Assembly: GCF_022229005.1 (NCBI RefSeq)
Contig: NZ_JAKKFD010000002.1
Span: 124,001-188,000, forward strand
Source of the DNA: Micromonospora trifolii
GTDB lineage: Bacteria; Actinomycetota; Actinomycetes; Mycobacteriales; Micromonosporaceae
DNA: 64,000 nucleotides
Direction: 5' to 3'
Positions 25,927 through 33,628 of the stretch are shown one piece after another (the first letter of the stretch is position 1; the number at the start of each line of letters is the position of its first letter). Under the pieces are notes generated by a model. It ran no database searches and had not been told where the DNA came from. It saw only the letters and a program-made list of their open reading frames with translations. A program made the translations under genes and the position numbers.

Positions 25927-26670
25927 TTACCGGCGCTCGTGTCTGCCCGGGGTGTGCCCGAAGGCGCGCCGGAAGACGTCAATGAACGCGCTGGCGGATG
26001 ACCATCCACATCGATGCGCCACGGCGGTGACCGGAACCTCCTCGGCCAGCATCACCAGAGCACGGTGCAACCGCAGTTGGGTACGCCACTGTGGGAAGGT
26101 CATGCCGAGGTCGGCGCGGAACAGGCGGGACAGCGTACGGTCGCTCCCGCCGACCTGCCTGCCGAGCGCGGCCAGGGTGCGGTTGTCGGCCGGGTCGGCG
26201 TGCAGGATCGCGCAGAGTGCCTTCAATCGAGGCTCGGTGGGCGTGGGCAGGCGCACGGGTTGCGTTGCCGAGGACCGCAACTGGTCGAGCAGAACGGCCC
26301 GCAGCCGTGCACGCGGGACGCTGTCATCCTGGGGGACGCGGGTGTAGGCGAGGATCAGCTCGCGCAGCAGCGGCCCGACGGCCAGCACTGTCGGTTCCGT
26401 CAGATTCAGCGGGTCCTCGGTCGCGGGCAGGCCGATCAGGTGCAGTTCGAGTGCGCCGTGGGCCTGGTGCGCGTGCGCGGTTCCGGCGGGCACCCAGATG
26501 GCGCGGCTGGCGGGGACGACCCAGGCACCCGCGTCGGTGGTGACGGCCAGCACGCCACGGGCGGCGTAGACGATCTGGTGGTCGTCGTGGCGGTGCACGT
26601 CGATGACGGACCCGGACGCCAACTGCTGGGCGCGAGTCGGTGCCACCGGCCGGTGGCGGATTCTCGTCAT
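25927..26670 (-). CDS. AraC family transcriptional regulator
   Basis: 247 residues. A cupin-like N-terminal sensing domain (about 20-95: HRHDDHQIVYAARGVLAVTTDAGAWVVPASRAIWVPAGTAHAHQ) is followed by a C-terminal double helix-turn-helix (about 150-245: RTLAALGRQVGGSDRTLSRLFRADLGMTFPQWRTQLRLHRAL and CGWSSASAFIDVFRRAFGHTPG). The start at 26670 gives the family N-terminus (MTRIRHRPVAP). It is divergent from the MFS transporter with only 54 bp between starts, so it very probably regulates that transporter. Confidence 0.88.
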   Translation of the reverse strand: MTRIRHRPVAPTRAQQLASGSVIDVHRHDDHQIVYAARGVLAVTTDAGAWVVPASRAIWVPAGTAHAHQAHGALELHLIGLPATEDPLNLTEPTVLAVGPLLRELILAYTRVPQDDSVPRARLRAVLLDQLRSSATQPVRLPTPTEPRLKALCAILHADPADNRTLAALGRQVGGSDRTLSRLFRADLGMTFPQWRTQLRLHRALVMLAEEVPVTAVAHRCGWSSASAFIDVFRRAFGHTPGRHERR

Positions 26671-26724
26671 TGGTTGGCAGGTTATCGGAAGCCCGACAGG
26701 CCGGGAAGCGGCGAGCATGGCGGC

Positions 26725-27870
26725 GTGCCGAGAAACAGAACGATCATCTTGCTGTCCGTCGGGCATGGTTGCGTGGACGTCTACCAGGGCGCCGTCGCCG
26801 CGCTCGTACCGTTCTTCATCGCCGAGCGTGCCTACACCTACGCGGCGGCCTCCGGCGTGGTGCTCGCCGCCTCGCTGCTCTCCTCGGTGGCGCAACCGCT
26901 GTTCGGTGCGCTGACGGACCGGTGGGCAATGCCCTGGCTGTTGCCAGTGAGCACGATCCTGGGCGGACTGGGAATCGCGTGCAGCGGGCTCACCGGTTCG
27001 TACCCGTTGACGTTGGCGTTCGTGGCCGTCTCCGGGATCGGAGTCGCGGCGTACCACCCCGAGTCCGCCCGGGTCGCGCGGATCGCCAGCGGCGGGAGCC
27101 ACGCCGGGATGGGTTGGTTCTCCCTCGGCGGCAACCTCGGCTTCGCCGCCGCGCCCATTCTGGTCGCCGCCGTCGTCGCCAGCGGCGGTCTGCGACTCAC
27201 TCCGCTGCTCGTGGTGCCGGCCCTCGCGGGCAGCGTGCTGTGCCTGCCCGTCCTTCGCGCGCTGCGCCCGACGACAGAGGTCGGTTCCGACCCCCCGCGG
27301 TGGATCGGGACCGACGACAGGGCCTCGTTCGGCCGGCTGTCGCTGGCCGTGGTCTGCCGCTCCATCGCGTTCACCGGTCTGAGCACATTCCTGGCGCTCT
27401 ACGCGCCGCAGCGCACCGGCGGGGGAACCTCGGCGGGAACGGCGGCGCTGGTGGTGCTCTACCTCGGTGGAGCGGTGGGTACGGTGCTCGGGGGCAACCT
27501 TGCCGGCCGCTGGGACCGAGTCACCGTCGTGCGCTGGTCGTACCTGGTGAGCATCGCCGCCGTCGCGGGGGTCGTGCTCGTCCCCGGGCCGGCGTTCTAT
27601 CTGTTCGTGGCGCTCACCTCGGCCGGGCTCTACATCCCGTTCTCGCTCCAGATCACCCTTGGCCAGGACTATCTTCCGACCCGCGTCGGTACCGCGAGTG
27701 GCATCACACTGGGCCTGACCGTCAGCGTCGGCGGCCTGGTCAGCCCGCTCATCGGCGGTGTCGCCGACGCGATCTCCCTCCAGGTTGCCCTCGCCCCGCT
27801 GATTCTGATGCCCGCGCTGAGCTGGCTACTGTTTCGCACCCTCCCCGAGCCGCCCGCGCCGAGGCGTTAG
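26725..27870 (+). CDS. MFS transporter of the fosmidomycin-resistance (Fsr) type
   Basis: 381 residues and about 11-12 transmembrane helices. The N-terminus VPRNRTIILLSVGHGCVDVYQGAVAALVPFF and the motif-A-like PLFGALTDRW, GVAAYHPESARVA and GMGWFSLGGNLGFAAAP are typical of Fsr-type major facilitator proteins, known for drug or antimetabolite export. The GTG start at 26725 fits the topology; an upstream extension is antisense to araC. Divergent AraC control is likely. The substrate is not predictable. Confidence 0.85.
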   Translation: MPRNRTIILLSVGHGCVDVYQGAVAALVPFFIAERAYTYAAASGVVLAASLLSSVAQPLFGALTDRWAMPWLLPVSTILGGLGIACSGLTGSYPLTLAFVAVSGIGVAAYHPESARVARIASGGSHAGMGWFSLGGNLGFAAAPILVAAVVASGGLRLTPLLVVPALAGSVLCLPVLRALRPTTEVGSDPPRWIGTDDRASFGRLSLAVVCRSIAFTGLSTFLALYAPQRTGGGTSAGTAALVVLYLGGAVGTVLGGNLAGRWDRVTVVRWSYLVSIAAVAGVVLVPGPAFYLFVALTSAGLYIPFSLQITLGQDYLPTRVGTASGITLGLTVSVGGLVSPLIGGVADAISLQVALAPLILMPALSWLLFRTLPEPPAPRR

Positions 27871-27960
27871 ATGGCCAGCCCCGCGCCGGTGGTGACACTC
27901 CGTTGGCGGGCGTTCGTCACCGACGTCGCCCGGCGGCCGTAGCCGTCCCCGACACACACC

Positions 27961-27996
27961 GAAGCGCCCGCCCTCAGCAGAGAGGGCGGGCGCTTC
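27961..27996. terminator. Strong bidirectional terminator
   Basis: A 15-bp perfect stem (GAAGCGCCCGCCCTC with GAGGGCGGGCGCTTC) around AGCAGA, located between the convergent MFS and M14 peptidase genes. Confidence 0.9.
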
Positions 27997-28013
27997 GCTG
28001 TGGGAGGGCTGCG

Positions 28014-30818
28014 TCAGCCGACCACGGAACGCAGGGGCACCTTGGCGTCGCGCAGCGCGCGTACCAGATCGCGCCCGAACGGGTGTTCGTCCATCTGGAG
28101 TCCCTGCGGGTTCGGGATCACGACGTACGCGGAACCGTTCTTCGCGGACGCCTTCGCGTCGGTGGTGAAGCGTTCGACGATAGCCCGGGTGCGGGGTAGG
28201 TCGCCGGCCGCCACCTGAATGGTGATCGGCCGCCACCCGCCGCCCAGGTCCGGCGACACCGGCGCGGCCGCGGCGCTGGCGCGCGCCGCGTCGACGCCGG
28301 CCGGGCGCCGCGCTTCCGGCGCGGCGGTCGCCGGGTAGAGCAACGCGTTGGCGACCAGGTGCAGACCATTCTCGTTGTACGCGCGGAAGAGCGGATTGAA
28401 CGCGAACAGCACCGCCCGACCGGCGCCGGTCGGCTCGTCGACGACGGCCGCCGTGCCCTTCAGCGTCTCCGCCCCGACTGTGTAACCGTTGGCCCAGAAG
28501 GTGTCACCCGTCGGGTACGTGAGCACGTTCGTCCCGGTGGTGCTCGGGCTGAGGATCGGGTCGCTGTTGTTGAACTCGAAATCCTCCGCCGGGCGACCCA
28601 GCGCCACCGGGCTGTCCCTGTCGACGTCGACGCGCAGGTGCGAGCCGATCACCAGGTAGTCCGCCGGCTTGGTCTTCTCAGTGGTCGAGGTGAGCCCGGC
28701 GGCGCGGGCGACCCGGGTGCCCTCGTTGCGCAACCCGAGGTAGGTGTGGCCCTGGCCGATCCAGTCACGCAGGTTGGCCTGCCCGGCTGCGGTCAGACCG
28801 CCGGTGGCGCTGCTGCCGTCCGGCACCAGCAGCACGGTACGCCCGGTGAACGCCTCGGTGTTGTCGTTGATGTCGGCAGTGGTGACCGGCTTCAGGTCGA
28901 GCCCCCACCGCTTGCCGAGCACATAACGGGCCTCGCCGTGCGAGCCGGAGGTGGTGGAGATGCCGGTGCCCTGGAACAACCCCACATCGGGCAGGTCGAG
29001 GCGGGTGCCGGCGGGCCGACCGCCCGGAGTGAGGGTGACCCCGAGGGACTGGGCCAGCCCGTCCACGGTCCGGCTCACAGTGGCTGCCGGGATGGCGACC
29101 CTGCTGGTCGTGAGGTCGCGGACCAGGGGTACGCCACGGCCGAGCAGGTTGAAGGTGAACTCCGCGGCGGCAGCCGAGTCGAGCGGGTACGTGTACGAGC
29201 CCCAGGGCCACGCCACACCGGTGCGACCGCCGGACACCTTGCGGACCAGATCGGCCCTCGGCCGGACGGTGTCTCCGGTGTAGATGGCGTTGATGCCCAT
29301 CAGCAGCGGGTTGCTCCAGGACGACACGTCGTAGAAGTACGGGAACGGCACGTACGGGTCCTCGCCCATGATGGCCTGGATCCAGTGCTTCTGCGGCTGG
29401 TCCATCGGGATCCAGTACGCGCCCTTGGGCAGTGTCACGTTGGTGGCGCTGCGCCCGCCGAAGACCCGCGCGGTGGGCACCCGGGTCGCCTTCTGCACCT
29501 CGTACACCTCGACGTCCATCCGGCGCAGCCGCTCGACGAGTTGGCGGACGTCGGCGAGCTGCCGGTCGGGCAGCAGGAAGTACGAGCGGATGGTGAGGTC
29601 CGGCACCGGGAACTGCACCTCGTTGGTGGGCTGCACCACCTCGTTGGGCTCCAGCGTGCCCGCCCTGCCCTGGGCGAGCGCGTCGGTCCAGATGTCGAAG
29701 TAGCCGTCCAGCACCTCGCGCTTGTTCGCGGCGGCCCAGCCGAGCGTCGACCACTGGGTGTGGAACTGCTGCTGGACCCGGTCGGCCACTGCCGACGCGC
29801 TGCCCTTCTCGTACGTCATGCCGGCCGCGCCGAAGCCGGTGGTCGGCACCGTGTCGCCGTAGCCCATGAAGAACATGTCGTACGTGTCGTAGTTGAAGTA
29901 GCACTCGGTGAAGGCGGTGTCGTCGCAGGCCCCGTTGAAGCCGAAGCCGGCCTTGTTGGCCTCGCCGATGCGGTTGATCCAGTCCACCGCCTCACCGGCG
30001 ATCTCGTGGTGGATCGGGTCGGCGTTGGGTGGGAAGAAGTACTGCCGGCCGCCCATCTCGTGCGCGTCGATGAAAACCTGCGGCGGGTAGCGGCGCAGCA
30101 GTTCCAGCTTGCCGTCGGTCTCCTGCTGGGTGCGGGCGAACCAGTCCCGGTTCAGGTCGAAGCCGAACTCGTTCTGCCGGCGGGTCGCGTCGCGGCCGTC
30201 CGGGTTCTGGGTGGGGACGATGATGGTGACCAGGTTGTCGTTGCGCTGGGTGACCTCGCAGGACAGGCCCGCTGCCAACTCGTACAGCGTCTTGAGCGCC
30301 GCGTCGGCGCCGCTCTTCTCGCCGCCGTGCACGTTCGCGGTGACCCAGACGATGGCCGGGCTGTCAGTCGCCGTCCGGGCGGCCGTTCGCGCGCTGGTCC
30401 GGCGCGGGTCGCGCAGGTCCCGGACGTCGTCGGCGATCTCGCGGAGCGCGGTGGGCCGCACGTGGCGTTCGTTGGACACCACCGCGTACGGCAGCGGCTG
30501 ACCGAGCACACTTGTGGTCATCACGCCGGTGACGACCCGGTTGGAGGCGCGATCGACGGCCCCGAGATAGGTCCGGACCTCTTCGTTGGTGACGACCCGC
30601 TCCTGTCCCGCACCGAGCGGGAAGCCGAGCACGTTCTCCGGAGTGGGCACAGTGCCCAACCGGGCGGTCGGGTCGTCGCTGCAGCGGGAGGGCGGGGCGG
30701 CGCTCGCGGCCGGTGTGCCGCCGAGCAGGGGAGTCATGCCGAGCAGGAGCGCGATCGTGGCGGCACGTGCCAGCCGCCTGGCGGGGACCATCCGGAACGG
30801 ACGCATCGATGGGGCCAT
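28014..30818 (-). CDS. Large secreted M14 zinc carboxypeptidase
   Basis: 934 residues with a signal peptide (about 1-40, ending ASA). The M14 domain shows the zinc pair His164/Glu167 in VHGGE, the Arg-rich substrate region NPDGRDATRRQNEFGFDLNRDW, and a probable third ligand His253 in FIDAHEMGG. The remaining 500 residues contain a second globular region (about 560-850) with DLPDVGLFQG and a glutamine-amidotransferase-like fold, a layout seen in large actinobacterial M14 proteins. It is expected to trim C-terminal residues from peptides outside the cell. ATG at 30818 has GAGAGGGG upstream; a further ATG at 30806 is possible. Confidence 0.85.
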   Translation of the reverse strand: MAPSMRPFRMVPARRLARAATIALLLGMTPLLGGTPAASAAPPSRCSDDPTARLGTVPTPENVLGFPLGAGQERVVTNEEVRTYLGAVDRASNRVVTGVMTTSVLGQPLPYAVVSNERHVRPTALREIADDVRDLRDPRRTSARTAARTATDSPAIVWVTANVHGGEKSGADAALKTLYELAAGLSCEVTQRNDNLVTIIVPTQNPDGRDATRRQNEFGFDLNRDWFARTQQETDGKLELLRRYPPQVFIDAHEMGGRQYFFPPNADPIHHEIAGEAVDWINRIGEANKAGFGFNGACDDTAFTECYFNYDTYDMFFMGYGDTVPTTGFGAAGMTYEKGSASAVADRVQQQFHTQWSTLGWAAANKREVLDGYFDIWTDALAQGRAGTLEPNEVVQPTNEVQFPVPDLTIRSYFLLPDRQLADVRQLVERLRRMDVEVYEVQKATRVPTARVFGGRSATNVTLPKGAYWIPMDQPQKHWIQAIMGEDPYVPFPYFYDVSSWSNPLLMGINAIYTGDTVRPRADLVRKVSGGRTGVAWPWGSYTYPLDSAAAAEFTFNLLGRGVPLVRDLTTSRVAIPAATVSRTVDGLAQSLGVTLTPGGRPAGTRLDLPDVGLFQGTGISTTSGSHGEARYVLGKRWGLDLKPVTTADINDNTEAFTGRTVLLVPDGSSATGGLTAAGQANLRDWIGQGHTYLGLRNEGTRVARAAGLTSTTEKTKPADYLVIGSHLRVDVDRDSPVALGRPAEDFEFNNSDPILSPSTTGTNVLTYPTGDTFWANGYTVGAETLKGTAAVVDEPTGAGRAVLFAFNPLFRAYNENGLHLVANALLYPATAAPEARRPAGVDAARASAAAAPVSPDLGGGWRPITIQVAAGDLPRTRAIVERFTTDAKASAKNGSAYVVIPNPQGLQMDEHPFGRDLVRALRDAKVPLRSVVG

Positions 30819-30984
30819 GAGTCGTGTTTCCCCTCTCGGGAACAACCTCGCAGTGGCCGGAGCCTATGAACCGCCGATACGACGGTCAAGGGTTGATCGA
30901 TATTGCCGACTACTCGGCGTGCCGGTTCCGACGCGGACTGGCAGGATGGTGGCGTGGGCTTGTCGTCGTTCGGGAGGAGGAACC

Positions 30985-31371
30985 GTGCCGGAGATGATCA
31001 CGCTCTCGGTCCATCCGGATCTTCCGTCCGCCGATGCTCGGCGTTCGCTGGCGTCCTGGCTGCGCGCTGAGGATCGGCTGCGGGAGGGGGTGACCACGAC
31101 GTCCCCCGGCGGGATGTCGGCGGACACCACTGACGTCCTGCAGGTGGCGGCCAGCGACGCGGGCACCGCCATGGTGCTGGTGCAGGCGATCGCCGGCTGG
31201 CTGACCCACCGCCGCGACGATGTGACGGTGAGGCTCACCCGGTCCGACGGATGGTCTGCCGAGGTGGACGTGCACCGGGCTCGGGACATGGACCAGGTGA
31301 CAGCGCTCATCGAGGCTGCCGTACGTGCTCTGGCCGATCACCAACCGTCTGTCGAGACGCACGACCGCTGA
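30985..31371 (+). CDS. EACC1-like small protein (effector-associated constant component)
   Basis: 128 residues starting at GTG behind GGAGGAGG. The pattern LSVHPDLPSADARRSLASWLRAEDRLREGV, DVLQVAASDAGTAMVLVQAIAGWLTHRRDDVTVRLTRSDGWSAEVDV and a final helix matches, as I recall it, the EACC1 family. That family was described computationally as a constant partner of effector genes in multi-component conflict systems of multicellular bacteria. Its biochemical role is unknown. Here it is followed on the same strand by two large genes of no recognised family rather than by the usual protease or caspase effector. Whether they share a transcript is likely but unproven (190-bp gap). Confidence 0.65.
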   Translation: MPEMITLSVHPDLPSADARRSLASWLRAEDRLREGVTTTSPGGMSADTTDVLQVAASDAGTAMVLVQAIAGWLTHRRDDVTVRLTRSDGWSAEVDVHRARDMDQVTALIEAAVRALADHQPSVETHDR

Positions 31372-31560
31372 GTCGCCGCGACGCGACCAGGTCGACCGCG
31401 CTGACCGATATCGATCGCCGCACGGACGCCCGGCTGGGCGCTCCGAAGTGGATCGATGTCGGGTTCTCGACCTAGCGCTACCGCCCGAATCCCCTTGCCC
31501 GGACAGTGCACTGCGCCGGAGGAGGTGGGAAGTTTGGGGCAGCCGACGGGTGAGGCCGTC

Positions 31561-33618
31561 ATGATCCGGGACTGGTTCAGTGTGCCGCGGGTGTCCGCCG
31601 AGAACCGGGCGGCGGTCTACGGCGTACGGACCCAGGACCCGCGGGTGGAGTTCGTCGCGCTGACCGTGCGGTACTGGGTAGACGCGCACGCCACCCGCTC
31701 GATGACCCGCGACCGGGTGTTGCAGGCGATGACCGGCCGGATCTCGGCCGACAACGTCTGGGACCTGGTCGCGATGCTGGCGAGGCTCGGGCTGGCCGAG
31801 GCGTTCTTCGACCTGGCGGCCTCCGATGTTGACGGGGACGGCGCGTTCCGACGATTCCTGCTCGGCCTCGACCCCGCGCTGCTCGACGCGATGCGCCACT
31901 ACGCGGCCTGGAACGGCATCAATCCGAAGCTGTTCCTCGACGGCTTCCTGGTGGGCGTCGGGGAGTCGTTCGCGACGGTGGTGGTCGACCTCGGCAAACT
32001 CGTGCAGCTGGTCGGTCGCCTCCAGCAGGAGCAGCTGACCACCCTGATCGTGCTCACCGTGGACCCCCGGGCCGGTCTGCAACGTCTCGCCGAGCAGGCC
32101 ACCGTCGTCCGCGAGGCGCTGGCCGGCGTCGTGGCCGTGCTGGACCCGAGCACCGTGCCCGAGCGGCTGCTGACGCTCTGGCGTGGCTGGGCGGCGGAAT
32201 TCGGGCGGCACCTGGAGGAACTCGACCCGTTCGCCGCCGGCCGGCTGCTCGGCCGGATCGCCGGCGACCTGTTCCAGGTGCTGACCGGCCTGGTCCAACT
32301 GGTCCGGCTGCTCGGTGGCGTGGCGGTGCGCGCCGCGATCCGGTACGTGCCGCTGCTGATCGTGGGCGTTCGGGAGGCCGCCGCCGAGGTCCGTCTCCTG
32401 ACCACCCAGATCGCCGCGCTGCTCGTCGCGATCGGCCGGGCGGCACTGCTGGCCACGCCACAGGTAGGCCTGGCCGTGCTGCGTACCCTGTTTCCGCCGA
32501 AGGTGCTCGACGCGTTGTTCCGGCAGGGCCGGACGCTGCTCGTCGACGCCGAGCTGACCCTGACCGTGTTCAACCAGGCCGCGCACGCCGAGGCGTTCGC
32601 CGGGGCGGGTGCGGGAGCCCGGCTCAGCGCGCTGATCAGCGCCGACGGCAAGCCGGTCCTGATGGCGTGCATGTCGGAGACGGTGTCGTCGGCCGGTCGC
32701 TCGGCCAGCCGAACGGAGCTGAACCAGGCGCTCGACGAGATCATCAAGCGAGTCGAGGACCTGCGCGAGCTCAAACCGCCCAAGACCCCCCGCGACATCC
32801 GGGCCGCCGCAGTGCGGGCCGCCATCGCCCGCCAGCTCGAGCAGCGCCTGACCACAGTGTTCAACCGGGCGTTGCAGACCGCCGCGTACGAGGAGTTCCG
32901 CGCGCTGCGCAAGGCCGGGCAGGCGCAACCCTGGCGGCTCGGCCAACAGGTACACCGGCGGATGGCCGCCGAGACCGCCCAGTTGGTCGCTGGCTCACCG
33001 GGGTTGCAGCCGTTCGCGGAGAAGTCGCTCGCCACTGTCGTCGAGGCGGTCCGCGCGGCCAACCCGGAGCTGGCTGCGGCAGTGCGCGGCTCCGACGCGG
33101 TGCTACGGCAGACGGTCGCCCAGCTCCTGCTCAACCATCCGGACCGTGACCTGCTGCTGCGCCTCGTCGGGTTCACCCGGAGCCCGTCCACTGCCGGCGC
33201 GGAAAAGGCGTTGGCCGCTCACCTCGCCGAGCGGTTCGGGTGGAAGGCGTCCACGACCGTCGGTGAGCTCCGCAGCGACCTGCTGTTGGTCGACTCGGAG
33301 GCGGCCCGGGTCACCAACGTGGACTGGACGGCGTCGACGAAGCTGGAGCGCTTCGAGAAGACGTGGGGCACTGTCGCCGACGACCTCGGTGAGGCGTTCG
33401 ACGGTCGCTGGGAGGCGATCGCGGACGCCTACAAGCGGGCCAAGAAGGGCGGGGTGCCGGCTGAGGTCGTCGCCGGCCTGGAGGAGCTGACGGCGCACGC
33501 CGTGCGGGAGACCGTCGTCCGGCAGGCCGCCCTCAGCCAGTTGTTTCCCGGGTTCTTCGTCACCTCGCACGAGATGACGTACCAGGGTCTGCAAACCCTG
33601 TTCAAACTGCCACTTTAG
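31561..33618 (+). CDS. Large mostly helical protein with distinct C-terminal domain, unknown function
   Basis: 685 residues from ATG 31561 (site GGTGAGG); a TTG at 31534 with GGAGGAGG 8 bases upstream would add nine. The first 350 residues are long amphipathic and hydrophobic helices (LVQLVGRLQQEQLTTLIVLTV, LLGGVAVRAAIRYVPLLIVGV) that could insert in a membrane or form a bundle. A central Ala/Arg-rich region follows, then a compact C-terminus (about 550-685). The latter includes LRSDLLLVDSEAARVTNVDWTAS and a His/Arg helix (LTAHAVRETVVRQAAL). The strand-turn-strand with conserved Asp residues recalls PD-(D/E)XK nuclease cores, but the key Lys is not certain. I do not recognise the family. Confidence 0.7.
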   Translation: MIRDWFSVPRVSAENRAAVYGVRTQDPRVEFVALTVRYWVDAHATRSMTRDRVLQAMTGRISADNVWDLVAMLARLGLAEAFFDLAASDVDGDGAFRRFLLGLDPALLDAMRHYAAWNGINPKLFLDGFLVGVGESFATVVVDLGKLVQLVGRLQQEQLTTLIVLTVDPRAGLQRLAEQATVVREALAGVVAVLDPSTVPERLLTLWRGWAAEFGRHLEELDPFAAGRLLGRIAGDLFQVLTGLVQLVRLLGGVAVRAAIRYVPLLIVGVREAAAEVRLLTTQIAALLVAIGRAALLATPQVGLAVLRTLFPPKVLDALFRQGRTLLVDAELTLTVFNQAAHAEAFAGAGAGARLSALISADGKPVLMACMSETVSSAGRSASRTELNQALDEIIKRVEDLRELKPPKTPRDIRAAAVRAAIARQLEQRLTTVFNRALQTAAYEEFRALRKAGQAQPWRLGQQVHRRMAAETAQLVAGSPGLQPFAEKSLATVVEAVRAANPELAAAVRGSDAVLRQTVAQLLLNHPDRDLLLRLVGFTRSPSTAGAEKALAAHLAERFGWKASTTVGELRSDLLLVDSEAARVTNVDWTASTKLERFEKTWGTVADDLGEAFDGRWEAIADAYKRAKKGGVPAEVVAGLEELTAHAVRETVVRQAALSQLFPGFFVTSHEMTYQGLQTLFKLPL

Positions 33619-33628
33619 AGGAGCACCG

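Noticed and set aside
26014..26724. N-terminal extension of the MFS frame
   Set aside because: It is antisense to the AraC gene and is not hydrophobic. GTG 26725 gives the family N-terminus.
28359..30869. An 836-codon plus-strand frame across the M14 peptidase
   Set aside because: It is antisense to a gene with a signal peptide and zinc motifs. The frame shows no domain.
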